Below, piece by piece: positions 15,862 to 24,724 of a stretch of DNA of 46,990 nucleotides. Under the pieces are notes generated by a model. It saw only the letters and a list, made by a program, of their open reading frames with translations, had not been told where the DNA came from and made no database searches. The stretch comes from Lachnospiraceae bacterium UBA938 (GTDB lineage Bacteria; Bacillota; Clostridia; Lachnospirales; Lachnospiraceae): NCBI GenBank assembly GCA_002293475.1, contig DBDG01000061.1, positions 1-46,990 of the forward strand, given 5' to 3'. The stretch's first letter is position 1. Every line of letters begins with the position of its first letter. A program made the position numbers and the translations under genes.

Positions 15862-17943
15862 ATGAGTTTGTTTATGGTGCCGATAGCAATTTTTGCGGTT
15901 ATCTATGCAGGCGGCTATCTGGCGCAGCTGATCGGCAATTATAGCCGGTGGCAGCAAGGGGGCGGTTTTCCGGGAGACGGAACCTCGCCGGCAGCGCCGT
16001 CGCTGGCTTTTATTACCTGTATCGGGGCGGTATTTAAGCCGCCTTACGGCATCTATGGGGTTTTTATCTGCATTGGTTTGCTGGCAGTGCTGATTTTTAT
16101 GGTTATGCGGATGGGGTATAGTGATACCGGCGATTATGACCGGGAAAGGAATTTCATTTACTCCAATAAGGGAACCTACGGTACTTCCGGCTGGATGACC
16201 AAGAAGGAAATGGCGGGAGTGCTGGATACTGTCTCGGATCTGAGGAATCACAGTGGAACGGTGCTGGGGCTGCTGGATGACCGGGTAGTATGTGTGCCGG
16301 AGAAAACAAGGTTAAACAGCAACATGGCAGTATATGGAGCCAGCGGTTCCATGAAGACCCGTTCCTTTTGTATGAACCGCATCCTACAGGGAGCTACCCG
16401 TGAGGAGTCTATGATTATTTGTGATCCGAAATCCGAGCTTTACGAAAAAGTCAGCGGTTATCTGCGGGATCAGCATTATGTGGTAAAGGTATTCAATCTT
16501 GTTTCGCCGGAACATTCTGATGCATGGAACTGCCTTTCGGAAATCAGCGGCAAAGGCGGCGAAGATGCCGATAATCAGGAACTGATGGCCCAGCTTTTTG
16601 TAGAGGTCATTATCAAAAATACAGCCGGAAGCGGAAAAGCTGACCATTTCTGGGAGAGTTCAGAGACGAGTTTATTAAAAGCAATAGTGCTGTTCGTAGT
16701 GTTGGGGTATGCTCCAGAACACCGTAATATCGGAGAAGTCTATCGGTTATTAACGTTGAATTCTGAAAATGAGCTGGCCAGCCTCTTTGACAACCTTCCG
16801 CCGGGGCATCCGGCTAAGGTTCCCTTTAACCTGTTTCGGCAGGCTTCGGATAATGTTCGTGGCAATATTATAATTGGTCTGGGCAGCAGGCTGCAGGTAT
16901 TTCAGTCGGAGGTTATCAAGAAAATAACTGCCGGGAATGACATTGATCTGGAACTGCCGGGTCAGCGTCCCTGTGCTTATTTTGTCATTACCAGTGATCA
17001 GGACAGTACATTTGATTTTCTTTCATCGCTGTTCTTATCCTTTGTGTTCATTAAACTGGTGCGCTTTGCGGATTTACAATGTGAAGACGGCAAGCTGCCG
17101 GTACCGGTACATATACTGGGTGAAGAAATCTGCGCCTGTGGAATTATACCGGACTTAAGCCGCAAGCTGTCAGTAATCCGGTCACGGAATATTTCTATGT
17201 CACTGGTGTTCCAGAATCTGGCGGGGCTTCAGAACCGCTATCCGTATAATCAATGGCAGGAACTGCTGGGAAATTGTGATATCCAATATTTCCTGGGGTG
17301 TACGGATGAGCTTACAGCGGAACATATTTCGGCCCGAACCGGAATTGCATCCGTGGCGGTGACCAGCAAAGCAAAACAGCTCGGGACCTGGCGGGTATCG
17401 GACTATACCCCGGAATACCGGGAGACCAGCGGTGTGGGCCGGCGTGCCGTCCTGACTCCCGATGAAGTGTTGCGGTTACCGCTAGAGAAGGCACTGGTCA
17501 TTATCCGGGGAAAGAAAATACTGAAAGTAAATAAGATGGATTATTCCATGCATCCGGAATATCCCAGACTTCGGTCCTGCAGGGCATCAGCCCATGAACC
17601 GGAATGGAGAAAATCTGAGCAAGAAAGGAGAGAGAAGGCCGGAGTACCAAAACCGCAGAACCAGAATCGAAGCGCACCGGCACCGAAAAGAAAAGCAAAA
17701 GTACCAGGAAGGGAAGCCGTAGAAAACAAGCCGGTGAGACGTTATAAAGATAAGCCTGAAGCGGCAGTGCAGAATCCGGTTATGCAGGAAACGACTGTAC
17801 AGAAAACAGTTATGCAGGAAACAGCAAGGCAGAAATCTGTTATGCAGGAAGCAGGTAGGCAAGAAGCAGTAATACAAGAAACAGTAATACAGGAAACAAC
17901 CGGCGGGATAATCGTTACCGATAAGGATTCCATCATGTCTTAA
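15862..17943 (+). CDS. virD4: VirD4/TraG-type coupling ATPase
   Basis: A 693-residue protein has two N-terminal membrane segments (about residues 3-22 and 55-82). Walker A is GASGSMKT at 159-166, and MIICDPKSELYE, FWESSETSLLKAIV and VHILGEEICACG blocks typical of VirD4/TraG follow. The coupling protein brings the DNA-protein substrate to the secretion channel. The C-terminal 100 residues are low complexity with 10-residue VMQET repeats. Start choice is uncertain. ATG 15862 has only AAGAGA nearby, while AAAGGAGG (15808-15814) is followed eight bases later by an in-frame GTA (15823), not a usual start. Confidence 0.93.
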   Translation: MSLFMVPIAIFAVIYAGGYLAQLIGNYSRWQQGGGFPGDGTSPAAPSLAFITCIGAVFKPPYGIYGVFICIGLLAVLIFMVMRMGYSDTGDYDRERNFIYSNKGTYGTSGWMTKKEMAGVLDTVSDLRNHSGTVLGLLDDRVVCVPEKTRLNSNMAVYGASGSMKTRSFCMNRILQGATREESMIICDPKSELYEKVSGYLRDQHYVVKVFNLVSPEHSDAWNCLSEISGKGGEDADNQELMAQLFVEVIIKNTAGSGKADHFWESSETSLLKAIVLFVVLGYAPEHRNIGEVYRLLTLNSENELASLFDNLPPGHPAKVPFNLFRQASDNVRGNIIIGLGSRLQVFQSEVIKKITAGNDIDLELPGQRPCAYFVITSDQDSTFDFLSSLFLSFVFIKLVRFADLQCEDGKLPVPVHILGEEICACGIIPDLSRKLSVIRSRNISMSLVFQNLAGLQNRYPYNQWQELLGNCDIQYFLGCTDELTAEHISARTGIASVAVTSKAKQLGTWRVSDYTPEYRETSGVGRRAVLTPDEVLRLPLEKALVIIRGKKILKVNKMDYSMHPEYPRLRSCRASAHEPEWRKSEQERREKAGVPKPQNQNRSAPAPKRKAKVPGREAVENKPVRRYKDKPEAAVQNPVMQETTVQKTVMQETARQKSVMQEAGRQEAVIQETVIQETTGGIIVTDKDSIMS
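17779..17898 (+). repeat. 30-bp in-frame tandem repeat in the virD4 tail
   Basis: Three 30-bp units encode VMQET followed by five variable residues, and two shorter VIQET units follow. They lie at the extreme C-terminus of the coupling protein, beyond the ATPase domain. Confidence 0.8.
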
Positions 17944-17970
17944 TAATAATTAATAAGGAGGATTGATCAG

Positions 17971-19452
17971 ATGGCAGCAAAGAAGAAAGGAACTGAATTG
18001 ACTGAGCAGGATATCAAGGAAACCGTTTTGAAGGGTTCGGAAACCGACATAAATAACGACTCGCAAGCGACGGAACCAGACTTAAATGAAATTCTGATAG
18101 CAATAGATATAGTGGATGATGAAATAGCAGAAGTTTTGAATCAAGCGGAAGAGGAACAGGTGCCGGCTAAGCCGAAAAGAAGCTCACGAAAAAAATCGGC
18201 AGAAACTACCGGAATAGAAAGTGATGTCGGTCTGAGTGCCGTTAATCAGAGTGATTCTGGTCAGATTGATGTCGATCAAAGTGATATCGGTCAAAGTGAC
18301 ATAGATCAAAATGATATCATTCAGAGCGAAGCCGACCCGTTATTTACTGAAGATCCGGCAGAAGATATTGGATATTCGGAAGCAGAAGGACAAGGTGAAG
18401 CAGACTCTATGGAATCATCTAACATCACAATGACGGATTCGGAGGTCGAGGCTATTCCGGAACAAATACCAGCGGAATCTGTTCCAGAACGCGCACCGGC
18501 TGAACCCAAAGCAAGGATGCTACGGCATCCGGCGAAATCAAAGGAAATGCCGATACTTACGATTGAGAACCGGGGCGAGGTAGAGACCCCGGAAGCTAGG
18601 GAAGAGGTGATCTGGCATGAGATTCACAATGCCTATCGTACCCGGAGGATGCTGACCGGCAGACTGGGAGGAATCGAAACGACCGATAGCGGCAAGACCA
18701 TTGTTGTCGCAGACTATAAAGGATTCCGGATTGTGATTCCGATGAAAGAAATGATGATCACGGTGGGCAGAAGTCCTTCTGGCCAAGAATATGCCGAATT
18801 GATGCAGCGCCAGAATAAGATTCTGGGAAACATGCTGGGTGCTGAAATAGACTTTATCGTGAAGGGAATAGACTCCAAGACCCGGAGCGTCGTGGCCAGC
18901 AGGCAGGAAGCTATGCTGAAAAAGCGACAGATTTTCTATATGGATACCGATGCATCAGGAATGTCCCGTGTCTATGAAAACCGCATAGTGGAGGCTCGCA
19001 TCATCGCAGTAGCGGAAAAAGTGGTGCGTGTCGAAGTATTTGGCGTAGAGTGTTCCATTATGGCTCGTGATCTTGCCTGGGATTGGATCGGGGATGCACA
19101 TGAAAGGTTCTGTGTAGGTAATTCCGTATTGGTACGGATATTAAGCGTAAAGCGCGATGATCTGGAAGAACTGTCCATAAAAGCCGATATCAAAAGCGTG
19201 ACCCAGAATACCAACCAAGAGAATTTAAAAAAGTGCCGGATTCAGAGTAAATATGCAGGAACTATAACAGATGTCCATAAGGGTGTGGTATATATCCGGC
19301 TGAATAACGGTGTAAATGCGGTAGGCCATGCGTGCTATGATTACCGGACTCCGGGCAAAAAGGATGAAGTAAGCTTTGCGGTTACCCGGATTGATGAAGA
19401 ACGCGGCATTGCGGTGGGGATTATAACACGTATTATCAGGCAGCAGTTGTAG
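17971..19452 (+). CDS. S1-domain RNA-binding protein of the conjugation operon
   Basis: A 493-residue protein starts at ATG 17971 after AAGGAGG. Residues 1-190 are acidic low-complexity sequence with short SDIGQ/SDIDQ-type repeats. From about 210 there are up to three S1-like OB-fold units. The clearest is the last, AGTITDVHKGVVYIRLNNG followed by GHACYDYR. The middle unit contains VEARIIAVAEKVVRVEVFG. S1 domains bind RNA or single-stranded DNA. Such proteins recur in Bacillota ICEs beside T4SS genes, but their role is unsettled. It ends the T4SS operon, just before the second conserved promoter. Confidence 0.8.
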   Translation: MAAKKKGTELTEQDIKETVLKGSETDINNDSQATEPDLNEILIAIDIVDDEIAEVLNQAEEEQVPAKPKRSSRKKSAETTGIESDVGLSAVNQSDSGQIDVDQSDIGQSDIDQNDIIQSEADPLFTEDPAEDIGYSEAEGQGEADSMESSNITMTDSEVEAIPEQIPAESVPERAPAEPKARMLRHPAKSKEMPILTIENRGEVETPEAREEVIWHEIHNAYRTRRMLTGRLGGIETTDSGKTIVVADYKGFRIVIPMKEMMITVGRSPSGQEYAELMQRQNKILGNMLGAEIDFIVKGIDSKTRSVVASRQEAMLKKRQIFYMDTDASGMSRVYENRIVEARIIAVAEKVVRVEVFGVECSIMARDLAWDWIGDAHERFCVGNSVLVRILSVKRDDLEELSIKADIKSVTQNTNQENLKKCRIQSKYAGTITDVHKGVVYIRLNNGVNAVGHACYDYRTPGKKDEVSFAVTRIDEERGIAVGIITRIIRQQL

Positions 19453-19503
19453 CCATAAAAATCATTTGAGACACCGTGCATAAAATAGCAATATGTCAGG
19501 AAA

Positions 19504-19561
19504 TTGGCACAAAATTGGCACGGTTCTGCCCTTTTGCCGTAAATCCATATCTGCTATACTG
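19504..19561 (+). promoter_or_regulatory. Conserved promoter/operator module of the Tad pilus operon
   Basis: The segment 19512-19561 is the second copy of the module at 5920-5969. It has AAATTGGCACG, the dyad GGCA-N6-TGCC, TTTGCC, a 16-base spacer and the extended -10 TGCTATACT. A second TTGGCAC lies just upstream at 19504-19510. Confidence 0.75.
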
Positions 19562-19641
19562 TGTAATGTGAAAAGCTATCCAAAACCCTAGGGATGCACG
19601 GATTTGTAGCGGATGTTGGCCTTGTGGCGCAAATTCAGCGT

Positions 19642-19718
19642 GGGAAACGCTGCTCAGCGTTTCCCTACAATTAGATAATTTTACAAGCAGCCGCTCCGTT
19701 AACGAGGCGGCTGCTTGT
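19642..19718 (+). promoter_or_regulatory. Two strong hairpins in the pilus operon leader
   Basis: GGGAAACGCT/AGCGTTTCCC (19642-19665) forms a 10-bp stem with a 4-base loop. ACAAGCAGCCGC/GCGGCTGCTTGT (19683-19718) forms a 12-bp stem with an internal palindrome. The second ends four bases before AGGAGG, without a T-run. The structures could protect the transcript or gate translation of the first pilus gene. Confidence 0.75.
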
Positions 19719-19734
19719 GATAGGAGGTGATATT

Positions 19735-20184
19735 ATTATATTCGTAAGAATCCGTAAGATTTTAAAGAGTGAACGGGGAGCGTCTGATTATTTCGGTTCA
19801 GTTGTCTTTATATTCATCGCCGTACTGATGCTGGCATTCATTATTGATGTTTTTGCTATCATATCCACCAAGCAGGAATTGGACCATTGCGTAGATCAGA
19901 TGGTGAAGCAGATCCAGCTATCCGGCGGGGTCAACGGTGAAACGGAAAGCTTGTTCCAGTTTCTTTCCTCGGAAATCGAAGGTGCGGAAAACATAACCTA
20001 TTCCATTAACGGGTCATTCCGCTCGCCGACTCCTTCCGGTATGACTTCTGCCATTCAACTAGGCGATCCGTTTTACGTGACCATAACAGGGCAGGCGCAG
20101 CTCGGCGGGTTCTGGAACTTTAATCTGATCCGTATTACCGTATTGGCAAGAGGTGCGGGTGTCAGCGAAAACTACTGGAAATGA
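19735..20184 (+). CDS. TadE/DUF4320-like pseudopilin
   Basis: About 150 residues. A short basic N-terminus ends in SERGAS, a membrane helix (FIFIAVLMLAFIIDVFAII) follows, and then a polar extracellular part. This is the layout of TadE-like minor pilins and of DUF4320 proteins in ICEs. The start is unusual. AGGAGG (19722-19727) is followed in frame only by ATT 19735 and ATA 19738; the nearest standard in-frame start, GTG 19717, lies upstream of the ribosome site inside the hairpin. A non-standard start is therefore likely. The SERG motif is shared with the two other pilin-like proteins and may be the prepilin peptidase site. Confidence 0.75.
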   Translation: MIFVRIRKILKSERGASDYFGSVVFIFIAVLMLAFIIDVFAIISTKQELDHCVDQMVKQIQLSGGVNGETESLFQFLSSEIEGAENITYSINGSFRSPTPSGMTSAIQLGDPFYVTITGQAQLGGFWNFNLIRITVLARGAGVSENYWK

Positions 20185-20195
20185 GGTGACAAGGG

Positions 20196-20696
20196 TTGTA
20201 TGTAAGAAAAAGAATCAAAGAAGCCTGCAGTAATGAAAGGGGGGATATCTCAATCCTTTCCTGTTTTCTGATAATGGGGGTGGTAATCATCATCTCCTTT
20301 TTGCTGTTATACGCTTCCGTCCGTATTAATTGCATAAACATCCGCAACGGCGTCAAAATGGAACTTAATAATTTGAGCGGTACCATTTATGCAGATACCT
20401 TCCGCTCGCAAAGGGAGAGTAATTTCAGTGAGTATCTAAACACCCTTTATTCCAGCAGCGATTATATGGATATGCTGGAAGAAACCGTAACCAACGGGCT
20501 GGCATCCAAAGTACCGCTTTCGACAGACGATTACCGGATTCAGAACATTAGCCTGAGTTTTCAGGTGGTAGGTGGCCGGGTAGAATATACCTTTCAGTGT
20601 GATGCGGAATTTTACATATATATGTTTGGGCATTCTTATCCGGCAATTACTCAGCGGATTCAGCTGACCGGTTATCACAATACCAAATTTATGTAA
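20196..20696 (+). CDS. TadE/TadF-like pseudopilin
   Basis: A 166-residue protein with a TTG start after GAGGTGACAAGGG, 11 bases downstream of the previous gene. A basic leader ends in NERGD and is followed by a hydrophobic helix (ILSCFLIMGVVIIISFLLLYASV). The rest is a secreted domain rich in Ser, Tyr and beta-type sequence. It resembles minor pilins of Tad systems, which in other bacteria join the pilus base or tip. Paired TadE-like genes are usual in Tad loci. Confidence 0.75.
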   Translation: MYVRKRIKEACSNERGDISILSCFLIMGVVIIISFLLLYASVRINCINIRNGVKMELNNLSGTIYADTFRSQRESNFSEYLNTLYSSSDYMDMLEETVTNGLASKVPLSTDDYRIQNISLSFQVVGGRVEYTFQCDAEFYIYMFGHSYPAITQRIQLTGYHNTKFM

Positions 20697-20755
20697 CTGT
20701 TGAAAAAAGGAAAGATAGATGCGTAAAGGAAAAGTAGAGTAGTAGATGGAAATTA

Positions 20756-20784
20756 TTGTCATCTTACTATAAAAATGATAAAAT
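20756..20784 (+). promoter_or_regulatory. Internal promoter TTGTCA-N17-TAAAAT
   Basis: Both boxes have consensus-like sequence and exact 17-base spacing. The -10 ends 32 bases before the ATG at 20817, so the next gene can be expressed on its own as well as from the operon promoter. Confidence 0.6.
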
Positions 20785-20816
20785 GGCGTAGTAACTTGCG
20801 CCGGAAAGGAGAACGT

Positions 20817-21389
20817 ATGAAAAAGTTATTACAATCAAAAGGCTTTAAAATAACCGCTTTGTCGGCTTGTTGCATCGGAATACTGGCAGCATGTTTTTTT
20901 TTCGGCAGAGACAGGTTTGAAAAGTTTGTGCCAGACCCGCAGCTATCTGAAAGCTCGGTAAATGAGTGGAAAGAGCCGGATATTGCACCTGAATCGGATG
21001 AAGGCAATGAAACGGCATACGGCCCGGCCAAGGATGCGGTGAAAGAAGAGACTTATCCGAAGACAGTGGAAGAAAGCCCGGAAGAGACGGTTGTAGACTT
21101 TACACCGCCGGCCCTAACAAGTGAAACGCAGGCACCCGATAAACCGGTATCACAGGGAGATAATACCGATCCGCAGGAGATACCCACTTATCAGCCGGAA
21201 GATACGATGATTACAGATACCGACGGCGATAGTGAAGACAGTGAAACCGAAGGTGTTCCGGCCGCAGGAGATGTGAATGAGGATGGAGCGGTTTATTTTC
21301 CCGGTTTTGGCTGGGTGATCCCAAGCACCAGTGAGGTGATTGAGATGGACAATGACGGTGATCCCAATAAAATGGTCGGAGACATGTAA
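20817..21389 (+). CDS. Membrane-anchored acidic extracellular protein
   Basis: ATG 20817 follows GGAAAGGAG and gives 190 residues. One hydrophobic helix (residues about 10-28) contains two Cys pairs, ACC and AAC; no clean lipobox was confirmed. After it comes a long acidic Glu/Asp/Pro/Thr-rich stalk, and the protein ends with a short hydrophobic GFGWVIP motif and an acidic tail. The family may correspond to an ICE DUF (DUF6550 from memory). It is set off by its own promoter and by a terminator 78 bases downstream. It could be a surface spacer or pilus-associated protein; no function is known. Confidence 0.65.
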   Translation: MKKLLQSKGFKITALSACCIGILAACFFFGRDRFEKFVPDPQLSESSVNEWKEPDIAPESDEGNETAYGPAKDAVKEETYPKTVEESPEETVVDFTPPALTSETQAPDKPVSQGDNTDPQEIPTYQPEDTMITDTDGDSEDSETEGVPAAGDVNEDGAVYFPGFGWVIPSTSEVIEMDNDGDPNKMVGDM

Positions 21390-21466
21390 CTGAATGGAGA
21401 TATTAACTAAATAATGAAGAAAATGTATAGCTGTTTAGTATAAAAGCAGCTCATACCTGGCAAATG

Positions 21467-21495
21467 ACCGTCACTGGTAAAGTGGCGGTTTTTTT
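21467..21495 (+). terminator. Intrinsic terminator inside the pilus operon
   Basis: ACCGTCACT (21467-21475) pairs with AGTGGCGGT (21481-21489), including one G-U pair, followed by seven T residues. It lies 30 bases upstream of the next TTG start, so expression of the genes from 21525 onward needs read-through or another promoter. Confidence 0.8.
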
Positions 21496-21524
21496 CTGCC
21501 AGAAAGGAAAGGAGTTGGCATAGT

Positions 21525-23288
21525 TTGAAAAAGATCATTGCTTTGTTCTGCGCTGTTCTGCTGTTTTGCAACATGGCGGCAGGCACGGCTCTGGCCGCTG
21601 ATCCCGGATCTGGTAATATGGACGGCGGAGGCGGCGGCATGGGGAGCGGGACATCCTCCAATAAATGGACCCCGGGGAATGACGGTGTCCGGATTACTGT
21701 TGTAGAGGCATCATCAGGGGCAGCGGTATCCAGTCCGGTTGACTTTTCCAATAAAAGCCAGCCAAGAAGCGTCTTTCATTTTGGGAAGGTCAGCAAAATC
21801 GGATACCGGAACGGCACTAAGCTGGCCTTTCAGATGGGCGGCGGATACAGCAGCATCAATCCGGCAGTGTCCATGCCCCGGATCATCAGCAGCAGCGGGG
21901 GCAATAACATAGAAGGAATCAAGCGGTATTTCTGCTCGGAATATGCCTGTAAGATGGTAGCTGATGCCACCGGTATCTCATATGAAAGCTTAATCAGCGG
22001 CCAATATAAGATTTTGTTGGAACCGATTGCTTATGTGACTTACAATGGCGAGTATTGCTGCATGACGGCTACCGAAGCGGCATTATGTGACCAGATGACA
22101 AACGGGGATCTGCGAAAGAAAATGCCATCCCTCACCCACCAGAATCTGCCTTTGTCCGTGTTCCTGGAGTATTCAGATCTGGGCTTTTCGGCATGGGGCG
22201 GCGGAACCAGCGGAAAACAGAATAATGCCGACATCATCAATTACCTTGGTATCGGTATTGTCCGCTTTGAGGATATGCCTGAACAGCCGGGATTAGAAGT
22301 CCCGGATGTGGAATATCGGGTTGATACCGATGTGATTACCAGCATTATTTTAAAAACCGGCGACCGTATTACGCCGGAAGAGCCGGCTACGGTGACTTTT
22401 CACATCCTGGGCCATGATTATGTCGTGCAGAATATCGTGATACCAGCCAATGACTCACAGGTGGTATGGGTGAAGTGGCACACGCCGGATACCCCCCAGA
22501 CCACCACAATAACGGTATCATTGAGCAAGGGTTATACGATAAAGGATAGTCTTGTGGCTGAGATCGTTGATCTGGAGGAGAAAATTCCGCCGGATCCTTT
22601 GGCGACAGATACCAATCCAGGCTACAGCATCCCGTCTTTACCCAGTAATCCACAGAAGCTGACGGCAAACTGGGGGGTATGGAACTGCTGGTGGGAGGCT
22701 GACTGGCAGTGGCATTCCGACTGGCAGTGGCAGGGCACAGGGCATCTGGCCACCTGCCTTGAAGGATGCACCATTGAGCATGGGAACTGGGAGGATGAAG
22801 GGGAATGGATTGACGAGGGTGACTGGGAATATGATTACACCGCTTACTCTGCTTCCATCTCCGGAAGGATGAGTCTGATGCCGGACGATATCGTCCCGAC
22901 TGCTTCCGGGAAAAACATGAAGAGCGGATATGGCGTGAAAACCGATGTAGAAGCAACGCTGTCCACATCAGCTCCAGCCGATCATTATACCAATCCGCAG
23001 ACAGCATTTTCCGTGTTCCCGGAATTCCAGTACGATATTTTTCTCCGGTTGTTGAAGCGTGTTTCCAGTGGGAGGAACGCCAAGTTTACGTTTAAGGAAA
23101 ACGAATATTCGACCTATGGGCGCGCGGTCCATTTTCTGCCCGTATGGTTTCCGGACAATAGCAATTACACGGTATATACGCAAGTCTGGGATTCTTGGAC
23201 CCCCGACGGGATGCTGTCGGTGAATGTTAACGACTATGTTTCTATCAATCAGTCCGTTTTCGATGACTGGTATACAAACAGGAAATAG
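21525..23288 (+). CDS. Large secreted Trp-rich protein of the pilus operon
   Basis: A 587-residue protein with a TTG start after AAAGGAG. The signal peptide ends near ALAADPG and a Gly-rich segment follows. The middle region has beta-rich, adhesin-like sequence. Residues about 385-445 form a striking Trp/Asp/Glu-rich stretch with repeated W-x-W and W-x-D/E motifs and a Cys-x3-Cys. No LPXTG anchor or C-terminal membrane helix is present, so it would be released or held by partners. Its position between an acidic anchored protein and the prepilin peptidase suggests a pilus-associated adhesin or tip protein. The function is not known. Confidence 0.65.
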   Translation: MKKIIALFCAVLLFCNMAAGTALAADPGSGNMDGGGGGMGSGTSSNKWTPGNDGVRITVVEASSGAAVSSPVDFSNKSQPRSVFHFGKVSKIGYRNGTKLAFQMGGGYSSINPAVSMPRIISSSGGNNIEGIKRYFCSEYACKMVADATGISYESLISGQYKILLEPIAYVTYNGEYCCMTATEAALCDQMTNGDLRKKMPSLTHQNLPLSVFLEYSDLGFSAWGGGTSGKQNNADIINYLGIGIVRFEDMPEQPGLEVPDVEYRVDTDVITSIILKTGDRITPEEPATVTFHILGHDYVVQNIVIPANDSQVVWVKWHTPDTPQTTTITVSLSKGYTIKDSLVAEIVDLEEKIPPDPLATDTNPGYSIPSLPSNPQKLTANWGVWNCWWEADWQWHSDWQWQGTGHLATCLEGCTIEHGNWEDEGEWIDEGDWEYDYTAYSASISGRMSLMPDDIVPTASGKNMKSGYGVKTDVEATLSTSAPADHYTNPQTAFSVFPEFQYDIFLRLLKRVSSGRNAKFTFKENEYSTYGRAVHFLPVWFPDNSNYTVYTQVWDSWTPDGMLSVNVNDYVSINQSVFDDWYTNRK

Positions 23289-23296
23289 GGAAGAGT

Positions 23297-23779
23297 ATGG
23301 GGCAAATTTATGAAGTAATCGTATTTGTTTGTATTCTGATTTTAGCGGGGTATGATATCCGCTATCAGCGAGTGTCTGACCGGGCACTTGCTTTCTTTCT
23401 GCCGGTCGTGATGTCAGCGCCATTTATCCGGTCCTTGGAGGGAGGCACTTGGTCGGCGGTGATCGGTTCGGCGGTGGAATCAGGCCTAGGTGCGGTAACG
23501 GCATTTGGAATCCTGCTTGCGGCGGCGTTTTTTTCCTATGATGCTTCGCGTGGCGCCGGCATCGGCGGAGGTGACATTAAGCTGGCATTGCTCATGGGTT
23601 TTATTTATGGCCTGGCACGGATTATATTTCTGTTGCTGACGGCAGTCTTGGCGGCAGCGATTGTCACCGTTATTATCCGGCTGAGCGTCAAGAAAGGGAA
23701 GGGCAAGCTTTCATTACCTTTTGTCCCATTCCTTGCCTGTGGCAGCTTGGCGGTCACAGTTATCCAAATATTTAACTAA
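23297..23779 (+). CDS. Prepilin peptidase, A24 family (TadV/CpaA-like)
   Basis: A 160-residue membrane protein starts at ATG 23297. The two catalytic aspartates of the family are visible: Asp20 in GYDIRYQRVSD and Asp93 in GGGDIK (the GxGD motif). Several hydrophobic helices surround them. There is no N-methylase domain, as in small TadV/CpaA enzymes. It would cleave the leader peptides of the Flp-like pilin and the TadE-like proteins in the same operon. Confidence 0.92.
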   Translation: MGQIYEVIVFVCILILAGYDIRYQRVSDRALAFFLPVVMSAPFIRSLEGGTWSAVIGSAVESGLGAVTAFGILLAAAFFSYDASRGAGIGGGDIKLALLMGFIYGLARIIFLLLTAVLAAAIVTVIIRLSVKKGKGKLSLPFVPFLACGSLAVTVIQIFN

Positions 23780-23792
23780 GAAGGAGAGCTTT

Positions 23793-24710
23793 ATGAAACT
23801 GAATAATCGTTTTATCTTTGGGCTGCTTAGCATTGTTCTGGCAGCCATTATTGCATTTGTGGCACTTCCTGCCATCAGCCGTCAGACAAACGGAAAAGTT
23901 GAAATTGTCAGGATCGTCAACCCAGTGCTAAAGGGGGCGGCCATTACGGAAAAGGATGTTGAGGTCGTGGAGGTGGGAAGCTTCAATCTTCCCCCGAATA
24001 TTGCCCGGCTCCGGGAGGATGTCGTGGGATATTATGCGACAGCAGACCTGGCAGCAGGTGATTATATCCTTTCGTCCAAGATCAGCATGATCCCGGTCAC
24101 CTCCGATGTGGCCCTCAACGAGATACCTTCCGGTAAGGTGGCGATTTCCCTGACGGTAAAAACCTTGGCAAGCGGGCTATCCGACAAGCTGCAGCCGGGC
24201 GATGTCATCCGTATCTATCATTTTCTGGACATAGCGCAGGAACTGCCGGAACTTAATTTTGTCAAAGTGCTTGCCGTGACGGACGAAGGGGGCATCAACG
24301 TGGACAATGCCAAAGAAATGGCTGAGGAAGAGGAAAAACAGCAGTCGGCGACGATCACGGTGCTGGCGACTCCGGAACAGGCCCGGATCATTACCGGTCT
24401 GGAAAATGACGGGGTTGTCCATGTCGCCCTGATTAGCAGAAATAACAGTAAGCTTGCGGAAGAACTGCTGACGCAGCAGGACAGGATGCTGCAGGAAATC
24501 TATTTTCCGGAGCTATTGAATGAAGAAATAGCCGGAGAGGATGCTGAAGAGCAACAAGACGGGCCAAAAGACTCACAAAACGCCGAGTCGGCAGAGGCAG
24601 ATAAAAAAGAAGCGGACGCGGATGATAAAGAAGTAAAAACAGATGATAATACCGAAACAGATATGCCACAAAACCAGAAATCAGCAACAGAGGAAGACGG
24701 CGGACAGTAG
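23793..24710 (+). CDS. cpaB: CpaB/RcpC-like pilus assembly protein
   Basis: ATG 23793 follows AAGGAGAGC and gives 305 residues. An N-terminal membrane helix is followed by a SAF-like domain (KGAAITEKDVEVVEV, then LAAGDYILSSKIS). A second domain contains LQPGDVIRIYH. The last 70 residues are Glu/Asp/Lys-rich and disordered. In Tad systems CpaB is an envelope protein that helps pilus assembly. Here, without an outer membrane, it would face the cell wall side. Neighbours on both sides are Tad components. Confidence 0.88.
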   Translation: MKLNNRFIFGLLSIVLAAIIAFVALPAISRQTNGKVEIVRIVNPVLKGAAITEKDVEVVEVGSFNLPPNIARLREDVVGYYATADLAAGDYILSSKISMIPVTSDVALNEIPSGKVAISLTVKTLASGLSDKLQPGDVIRIYHFLDIAQELPELNFVKVLAVTDEGGINVDNAKEMAEEEEKQQSATITVLATPEQARIITGLENDGVVHVALISRNNSKLAEELLTQQDRMLQEIYFPELLNEEIAGEDAEEQQDGPKDSQNAESAEADKKEADADDKEVKTDDNTETDMPQNQKSATEEDGGQ

Positions 24711-24724
24711 GAAAGGAGGTTCTT

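Noticed and set aside
15817..16251. Minus-strand ORF opposite virD4
   Set aside because: It is antisense to a well supported gene with no own context or motif.
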